A stretch of DNA of 6,473 bases, taken from assembly GCA_035354435.1 (NCBI GenBank), contig DAOQAY010000153.1:1-6473 (forward strand), given 5' to 3'. Position numbers and translations under genes: made by a program. This document shows, piece by piece, positions 1 to 4,378 of this stretch; position 1 is the first letter of the stretch, and each line of letters begins with the position of its first letter. The notes under the pieces are model-generated. The model was given only the letters and a program-made list of their open reading frames with translations, made no database searches and was not told the origin of the DNA. The DNA comes from JAKLDO01 sp035354435 (GTDB taxonomy: Bacteria; UBP6; UBA1177).

Positions 1-950
1 CCAAGATACGGTACTGCAACATCAGTCACTACGGCATTGCCCTGATATGCCTTTGGATTTTTCTCATAACCGGGGAGAGTGCTGTCCCATTTTATTACAG
101 CAATAACTTTCCATTCGCCCCATTTTATTTTGAAATCTTTGGTCGTTGCAGAATATCTGTCAGAATAGATATTATCTCCTGAACCTCTTGGAACTTCTTC
201 TCCATCCACAAATATCTGAACCCTTGCATTTACCTCATTTGCAGAATCTTCACCGAAATAGTCAGAATGACACCGGTCTATTCTGTCTTCGTAGTCTGAA
301 GTACAGTCAAAGTAATTTACAACTATGAGATACTGATCATCCATTATTTCATCATCAGGAATTCCGTCACCATCTTTATCTTCAATCGGTCCAAGACTTA
401 TGGTTTCAGGAGTTTTAAAGTTGTTGCCACCCCATTTGTTGTCAAGATCAAGAGAAGCATGCCAAGCTATCATCATATCGCCATTTTGTCCATGACCAGA
501 ATCAAAGATTGAACAGTCATCATGACGGAAATATTTGAAATTTTGAGGATTGGCAGAATCATGATATTCGATCTCTGAGAACGGCAAGGCAAATGTTCCA
601 AGAACTCCTTCAAGCGGCTTGTATCCGTATATAGGTGCTTCAAGACTGGTCTTTTTGATCATGTGAATGTCAAGGTCGACCCGTATTCCGCCGCCGTTAT
701 CCCATGCGGTCTGAGTTTTGCATCCCTTATCCCATGAAAGCTGAGCTATGACCCTGGCGCTCTGAGGTACTTCCTGAGCAGTGTCAGTATCAGAAATTTT
801 ATCAGTCTCTTCATCTTTTTCATCATCAGGAAGGTACTGTTCGTCAGCAATTATTTCATAATCATTATTATTGTCCTCGTCCTCTACACCGCAAGCGACA
901 GACAATAAAAGAAATAAAAAAACAAACAGTAAAGATAAGATCTTACTCAT
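1..950 (-). CDS. Acidic-linker lipoprotein with WD...DLDIH-type domain (C-terminus outside window)
   Basis: This gene reads leftward from ATG at 950-948 and is open for 316 codons to the window edge, so its C-terminus is missing. Residues 1-19 form a signal peptide (SK, then a Leu/Phe-rich core) ending SVAC, with Cys20 as the probable lipidation site. Residues 21-63 are a disordered linker rich in Asp and Glu. From about residue 68 a beta-rich domain starts: QLSWD at 70-74, DLDIH at 92-96, Cys at 77, 146, 216 and 227, SLDLD at 166-170, QYLIVVNYF at 206-214 and ARVQIFVDGE at 242-251. From memory this order matches secreted Myxococcota-type proteins with a 'WD..DLDLH...Y.v.V.Y...a.v.i.v.G' domain of unknown function. 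DKDGDGIPDD at 191-200 looks like a thrombospondin type 3 calcium-binding loop. An AGAGAG ribosome site lies about 5 bases upstream of the start. It is predicted to be membrane-anchored, outer membrane or periplasm. No enzymatic role is evident. Confidence 0.8.
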   Translation of the reverse strand, partial: MSKILSLLFVFLFLLLSVACGVEDEDNNNDYEIIADEQYLPDDEKDEETDKISDTDTAQEVPQSARVIAQLSWDKGCKTQTAWDNGGGIRVDLDIHMIKKTSLEAPIYGYKPLEGVLGTFALPFSEIEYHDSANPQNFKYFRHDDCSIFDSGHGQNGDMMIAWHASLDLDNKWGGNNFKTPETISLGPIEDKDGDGIPDDEIMDDQYLIVVNYFDCTSDYEDRIDRCHSDYFGEDSANEVNARVQIFVDGEEVPRGSGDNIYSDRYSATTKDFKIKWGEWKVIAVIKWDSTLPGYEKNPKAYQGNAVVTDVAVPYL

Positions 951-1054
951 TTTTCTCTCTACAATGATTTACCGAACCTTTTTTTATCCCAACTTATATC
1001 GTTAGTAACTTAGAATAATGTATTTTACGAAAAAAAGTTTGTTGCCTGATATTT

Positions 1055-1082
1055 TGGACAATACTGAGACTATTGATATACT
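1055..1082 (+). promoter_or_regulatory. Sigma70-type promoter for the cyclophilin lipoprotein gene
   Basis: A TGGACA -35 element (1055-1060) and a TATACT -10 element (1077-1082) are separated by 16 bases; each matches 5 of 6 consensus positions. Transcription would begin near 1089, giving a leader of about 27 bases that includes the GGAGGG ribosome site at 1106-1111, 4 bases before the ATG at 1116. For the opposite gene only a weak -10 candidate (TATAAG, minus strand, 998-993) without a good -35 was seen. Confidence 0.55.
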
Positions 1083-1115
1083 TTTTTCGGAATTATTTAA
1101 CATGCGGAGGGTTCC

Positions 1116-1856
1116 ATGCGTCTTTTCCTTATAATCATTATCATGTTGAGTTTTATTGCGTGCGGTTCTGAAACTAAAAAGACAAATGACATCGATAATG
1201 CCGTCACCGATGATGCGATTGTTACAGATGACGACGAAATTGCTGATGAGATAGCTGACGACTTGTCCGATGAAGTTTTAACGGAGTCGGATGAGACTAT
1301 TGATGAAGATGCCGATGAAGATACTGCCGACCAGCCGGTCGTAACAGACAAGGTGCTTTTAAAAACGAATATGGGCGACATCACGATAGGACTTTACGAG
1401 AATGAACTGCCTGTAACTACTGCTAATTTCAAGCAGTATGTAACTGACAAATTTTATGACGGGCTTATTTTCCACCGCATCGTTCCGGCTTTTGTGATTC
1501 AGGCGGGCGGATATGACAAAGACCTCGTTGAAAAAGAAGCGCGCGATTCTATTGATTTTGAAAGCCATCCCGCGGTGCGTCATGTGAAATACGCCATTTC
1601 AATGGCAAGAAGTCAGAGTCCGAATTCTGCAACTTCCGAGTTTTTCATAACCCTTGATGTGTTCCCGCATCTTGATTACAACTCAGATGACGACTTCTTT
1701 GATGAAAACAAATTTCCCTGCGCAGTATTTGGAATAGTCACCGAAGGCTTTGATGTTGTTAATGCAATCGGTGCAGTCCAAACTGAAACTGTCGGTATGT
1801 TCGAAGGCGTTCCAGTCGAACCCGTCATCATTGAAAGTGCCAGTTTGATCAATTGA
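1116..1856 (+). CDS. Lipoprotein cyclophilin-type peptidyl-prolyl cis-trans isomerase
   Basis: The product should catalyse cis-trans isomerisation of Xaa-Pro bonds and help fold exported proteins while anchored to a membrane by lipid. Residues 1-15 are a short signal peptide ending SFIAC, with Cys16 the lipidation site. Residues 18-77 are a spacer with 25 Asp/Glu among 60 residues. The cyclophilin domain fills about 79-246. FHRIVPAFVIQAGG (119-132) carries the catalytic Arg121 with Phe126 and Gln129 (human CypA R55, F60, Q63). SMARSQSPNSATSEFF (162-177) is the second signature. AVFG at 203-206 follows an acidic insertion around 187-200. The position of CypA Trp121 appears to be His185, and that of His126 appears to be Cys202. 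The start is fixed by GGAGGG at 1106-1111. It is probably monocistronic, and is divergent from the other lipoprotein gene. Family is secure; ppiA- versus ppiB-type is not resolved. Confidence 0.93.
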   Translation: MRLFLIIIIMLSFIACGSETKKTNDIDNAVTDDAIVTDDDEIADEIADDLSDEVLTESDETIDEDADEDTADQPVVTDKVLLKTNMGDITIGLYENELPVTTANFKQYVTDKFYDGLIFHRIVPAFVIQAGGYDKDLVEKEARDSIDFESHPAVRHVKYAISMARSQSPNSATSEFFITLDVFPHLDYNSDDDFFDENKFPCAVFGIVTEGFDVVNAIGAVQTETVGMFEGVPVEPVIIESASLIN

Positions 1857-1901
1857 ATATTCGAAATCGTTTAAATATAAAGTAGTTATAATATTTGGTA
1901 A

Positions 1902-2077
1902 CTTGGCAGTTTAAAAGGAATAACAGGAAAGTTTTTCGAAGACCCAGCATTCGAAACAGACGAATTGGAGCTGGAACAGTTTGAAAAAGGATTTCCATAC
2001 CGTGAAAAACATGTGACCGACACTCAGTTGAAGCTTTAATCAAACATATAAAGGAAGAATTCAGAAAGTATTTATAG
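1902..2077 (+). pseudogene. Frameshifted remnant of an unidentified coding sequence
   Basis: Two protein-like segments sit in different frames. The first, open from 1902 to the TAA at 2037-2039, ends in a charged run including FFEDPAFETDELELEQFEKG and PYREKHVTDTQ, and has no ATG in frame after the TAA at 1899-1901. The second, open from 2006 to the TAG at 2075-2077, contains SVEALIKHIKEEFRKYL, a plausible helical C-terminus. Joining them requires a frameshift near 2020-2035. I do not recognise the family. The amphipathic, charged composition is why I prefer a decayed gene end over random sequence, but chance remains possible. It lies between the cyclophilin gene and the restriction operon promoter. 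Confidence 0.35.
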
Positions 2078-2105
2078 ACTTACGCCAGATTTATCATCTG
2101 AAAAC

Positions 2106-2126
2106 TTGATTCAGAGTTAGAATCAA
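2106..2126. promoter_or_regulatory. Inverted repeat over the -35 region, candidate operator
   Basis: TTGATTC (2106-2112) and GAATCAA (2120-2126) are perfect 7-bp inverted arms around the 7-base centre AGAGTTA. Allowing one extra base, the arms extend outward to ACTT and AAAGT. No T-run follows, so it is not an intrinsic terminator. Its position over the -35 box and spacer suits binding of a dimeric regulator, as in R-M systems with controller proteins. No controller gene is visible in the window, so the regulator is unknown. Confidence 0.4.
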
Positions 2127-2134
2127 AGTACTAT
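2106..2134 (+). promoter_or_regulatory. Candidate promoter of the restriction-modification operon
   Basis: TTGATT at 2106-2111 and TACTAT at 2129-2134 are separated by 17 bases; each matches 4 of 6 sigma70 consensus positions. Transcription would start near 2141, only a few bases before the first ATG at 2147. This gives an almost leaderless message, or favours the in-frame ATG at 2156 or 2180. The -35 element is part of an inverted repeat listed separately. Confidence 0.4.
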
Positions 2135-2146
2135 TTCGAGCATTTT

Positions 2147-2827
2147 ATGAGGATTATGATTGTCAGACAACTGGTTAAAATGGATGAATCTGTGAATGAA
2201 TTAATAGAAAAAATAAAAGCTTTGTCTGGGCAATATGCATCAAATCTTGAAAAAAAAATGGTCGAAAGAGACGAATCAATGAAAACTGATGATAACTCTC
2301 ATCGACTTATTTATCGGGTTTTGGGAATTAATGCAAATGAAGGTGCTTCTATTGATGCTTATCAAAACAAGGGGCGTTTTTTATATAAATATGCAGGCTC
2401 ATTTCTTGAAGAAGCGACAACTCTTTGTCTGAAATTTAAGTATCCCGAAGGAATAAAAACTAAAGTGAAAAATACTGAAGGAAAGAGTCCTAAAACTTTC
2501 GAGATAGATTTTCTTAATTATAAAGATGCCATTGAGATTAAATGGCGTGACGCAACCACAGACGGGGATCACATTACAAAAGAGCATACAAGAGTACAGG
2601 TAATTAAAAAACACGGATACAAACCGATAAGAGTGATGTTTTATTATCCTCAAAGAGAGCAAGCTATAAGGATTCAAGAAGCTCTAAAAACTATCTATGC
2701 AGGTGTTAAAGGGGAATATTATGGCGGAAATGAAGCCTGGGAGTTTTTAAAAACATACAGCGGCATTGATCTGAAAGCTATTTTAATAGAAATCGCAAAC
2801 GAAAGAACACCTGAAAATGGAAATTAA
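2147..2827 (+). CDS. ApaLI-like type II restriction endonuclease
   Basis: The 226-residue protein should cut unmodified double-stranded DNA as the restriction half of a type II R-M system. Residues 118-140 hold a PD-(D/E)XK-type core: FEID with Asp121, then AIEIK with Glu130 and Lys132. The following WRDATTDGDHITKEHTR (133-149) and the PIRVMFYYP segment (160-168) match my memory of ApaLI family endonucleases (Pfam RE_ApaLI); ApaLI itself recognises GTGCAC. The site cut by this homologue cannot be deduced. Residues 1-60 are mostly helical and charged. The start is uncertain: ATG at 2147 has a poor ribosome site, the in-frame ATG at 2156 has GAGG only 3 bases upstream, and another ATG lies at 2180. 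The gene overlaps the methyltransferase by 11 bp, implying translational coupling. It is AT-rich and probably horizontally acquired. Confidence 0.8.
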   Translation: MRIMIVRQLVKMDESVNELIEKIKALSGQYASNLEKKMVERDESMKTDDNSHRLIYRVLGINANEGASIDAYQNKGRFLYKYAGSFLEEATTLCLKFKYPEGIKTKVKNTEGKSPKTFEIDFLNYKDAIEIKWRDATTDGDHITKEHTRVQVIKKHGYKPIRVMFYYPQREQAIRIQEALKTIYAGVKGEYYGGNEAWEFLKTYSGIDLKAILIEIANERTPENGN

Positions 2828-4037
2828 TAAAATAATACATGGTGATTGCACAGAACTCTTGTGCAAAATAGGCAGTAATCAAATAGATTTGGTTTATTTT
2901 GACCCTCCATTTTTCACACAAAAAACACATTCATTAAAAACGAAGGATAACTCTAAAAACTACGAATTCGAAGATAAGTTTAATTCCATAGATGAATATC
3001 TAAAGTTGATAGAAGATGTTCTCATTCAAAGCAAAAGAGTTTTAAAAGATACCGGCAGTGTTTTTCTTCATTGCGACAAAACGGCATCACACAACATCAG
3101 AACTGTACTTGACAAGGTTTTGGGAAGCAGCAATTTTCAAAGTGAAATCATCTGGTCTTACAAGCGATGGTCCAATTCAAAAAAAGGATTGTTGAACTCA
3201 CATCAGACAATTTTTTTCTATTCTAAAACGAAAGCTTTTAAGTTTAACACTACCTATACTGATTATTCAGCAACTACGAATATTGATCAAATATTACAAA
3301 AAAGAGAAAAAGATGAAAATGGAAAATCTGTTTATAAAAAGGACGAGAACGGAAAAGTAATAATCGGAAAAGAAAAAAAAGGTGTTCCTTTGTCAGATGT
3401 CTGGGAAATTCCTTACTTAAACCCGAAAGCAAATGAAAGAACAGGATATCCAACTCAAAAACCGGTATTATTATTAAATAAAATAATCGACATTGTAACA
3501 GATGAAAATGATATAGTTTTAGATCCTTTTTGCGGCAGCGGAACAACCTGTGTTTCGGCTAAATATTTAAAAAGGAACTACATTGGCATTGACAAGTCCA
3601 TAGATGCAGTCAAACTAGCCAATTCAAGAATTGAAAAAATGATTATTACAAAGTCTAATTTATTAAATAAAGGCAAAGAGACTTATCTCGAAAAATCAGC
3701 CAAAGAACTTAATATTCTTGATAATATCAACGCACTTCCTGTACAAAGGAATTCAGGCATTGACGGTTTTTTGAAAAAACAAATTAACGGAAAACCTGTG
3801 CCTGTAAAAATTCAGAGAGAGTCTGAAACACTTGAAGATGCAATAGAAAAACTGGAAAAAGCTTCTTTTAATAAAGGATATTCCTATAAAATAGTTATTC
3901 AAACAAAAGAAGCAATAGTAAGCAGACTTTTCACGGTCAAATCTGATGTGGAAGTCATCAAATCTTTAGAACTTCAAGCCAATGAACGAGCAAAAAAACA
4001 CGAAGACATACTATTCTTTAAAAGCAGCATAGGATAA
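2817..4037 (+). CDS. Beta-class DNA amino-methyltransferase (probably N6-adenine) of the R-M pair
   Basis: The 406-residue enzyme should transfer methyl from S-adenosylmethionine to an exocyclic amino group in the recognition site and protect host DNA from the adjacent endonuclease. Catalytic motif IV, DPPF, is at 29-32 near the N-terminus. The AdoMet motif I, DPFCGSGTT, is at 236-244, preceded by GYPTQKP at 210-216. Motif IV before motif I defines the beta class; DPPF rather than SPPY favours N6-adenine over N4-cytosine. The intervening segment, about 110-205, is the likely target-recognition region and has a lysine-rich stretch with a tandem repeat. After motif I, about 285-406 form an extra domain with RNSGIDGFL (311-319) and VPVKIQRE (328-335). 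The ATG overlaps the endonuclease 3' end by 11 bp with no strong ribosome site, so translation is probably coupled. The stop lies 2 bp from the oppositely oriented permease remnant. Confidence 0.92.
   Translation: MEINKIIHGDCTELLCKIGSNQIDLVYFDPPFFTQKTHSLKTKDNSKNYEFEDKFNSIDEYLKLIEDVLIQSKRVLKDTGSVFLHCDKTASHNIRTVLDKVLGSSNFQSEIIWSYKRWSNSKKGLLNSHQTIFFYSKTKAFKFNTTYTDYSATTNIDQILQKREKDENGKSVYKKDENGKVIIGKEKKGVPLSDVWEIPYLNPKANERTGYPTQKPVLLLNKIIDIVTDENDIVLDPFCGSGTTCVSAKYLKRNYIGIDKSIDAVKLANSRIEKMIITKSNLLNKGKETYLEKSAKELNILDNINALPVQRNSGIDGFLKKQINGKPVPVKIQRESETLEDAIEKLEKASFNKGYSYKIVIQTKEAIVSRLFTVKSDVEVIKSLELQANERAKKHEDILFFKSSIG
3309..3368 (+). repeat. Two-copy 30-bp tandem repeat inside the methyltransferase gene
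   Basis: Residues 165-174 (KDENGKSVYK) and 175-184 (KDENGKVIIG) form an in-frame tandem duplication of a 10-residue unit, lying in the variable region between motif IV and motif I. At DNA level the copies have diverged, so the duplication is not recent. It may be a flexible loop within the target-recognition region. Confidence 0.6.
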
Positions 4038-4039
4038 AG

Positions 4040-4318
4040 TCACAGTATTTCAAACACATACCTTATTGTGTAATAGATCCCGATGAATATGAGTACTAGT
4101 CCGAAAACTCTACGAATCCAGATCTCTGCAACAGTGATCCTTTTAAACCAGAGAGTCACTTTTTCAGCGCTGATTGAAAGAAGGATCGCAAAAATTATTA
4201 CAGGAAGTGCAGTGCCCACGCCATAAATGAGAGGAAGCGTGAACTTCGACTCCGCTGATACTATTGTGAAGATCTCAAGAAGAAACTCTATTATCAAGAA
4301 GATTATTTTTGAATAAAT
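4040..4318 (-). pseudogene. 3' remnant of a CcdA/ArsG-type membrane permease
   Basis: This minus-strand frame is open from 4318 (after a TGA at 4321-4319) to the TGA at 4042-4040, with no ATG; a TTG at 4297-4295 is the only plausible start and lacks a clear ribosome site. The product, about 85 residues counted from that TTG, has two membrane segments, about 18-42 and 64-83. The first contains LPLIYGVGTALPVIIFA, like the conserved Gly/Pro helix of CcdA/DsbD-type proteins. The charged AEKVTLWFKRITVAEIWIRR linker and C-terminal helix recall 'ArsG family' aminobenzylarsenical efflux permeases. As I recall, those proteins exceed 200 residues, so roughly the N-terminal two-thirds, including the first CxxC-bearing helices, are absent. 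I call it a truncated gene. A small two-helix protein cannot be excluded. The break lies in 4298-4378, just before the kinase gene. Confidence 0.6.
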
Positions 4319-4337
4319 TCACGATTTAAGATAAAAT
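4309..4337 (+). promoter_or_regulatory. Candidate promoter of the histidine kinase gene
   Basis: TTGAAT (4309-4314) and TAAAAT (4332-4337) are spaced 17 bases apart, matching 4 and 5 of 6 sigma70 consensus positions. The start would be near 4344, leaving a leader of about 35 bases with an AGAGG ribosome site at 4366-4370, 8 bases before the ATG. A perfect TATAAT at 4356-4361 was judged less likely because its start site would fall inside the ribosome site and it has no -35 partner. Confidence 0.4.
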
Positions 4338-4349
4338 CTTTCGATTTTA
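4332..4349. promoter_or_regulatory. AT-rich hairpin/dyad at the kinase -10 region
   Basis: TAAAATC (4332-4338) and GATTTTA (4343-4349) are perfect 7-bp inverted arms around TTTC. The left arm contains the proposed -10 box, so it could be an operator. It could also be a chance dyad in very AT-rich DNA, or a weak RNA hairpin. Confidence 0.25.
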
Positions 4350-4378
4350 ATTTTATATAATTTACAGAGGTATCCAAT

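Noticed and set aside
1097..1384. Minus-strand open frame with Ser/Val-rich translation opposite the cyclophilin gene.
   Set aside because: It is a shadow of the Asp/Glu-rich spacer: the complement of GAT/GAC/GAA codons reads as Ser/Val/Ile-rich.
1857..1920. Possible terminator after the cyclophilin gene.
   Set aside because: Only short palindromes such as TTGATCAA and GAATATTC are present; no stem followed by a T-run was found.
1800..1955. Four TTCGAA palindromes (1800, 1860, 1935, 1950) spaced by multiples of 15 bp.
   Set aside because: The flanking bases are not conserved and two copies simply encode Phe-Glu; in AT-rich DNA this small cluster is probably chance.
1849..2043. Minus-strand open frame of 64 codons in the intergenic stretch.
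   Set aside because: No ribosome site and no recognisable domain; the plus-strand remnant explains the region better.
2250..2258. A9 tract early in the endonuclease gene as a possible phase-variation switch.
   Set aside because: A8 runs also occur in the methyltransferase (3373-3380) and kinase (5301-5308) genes, so this looks like Lys-rich AT-biased coding sequence and not a selected slippery tract.
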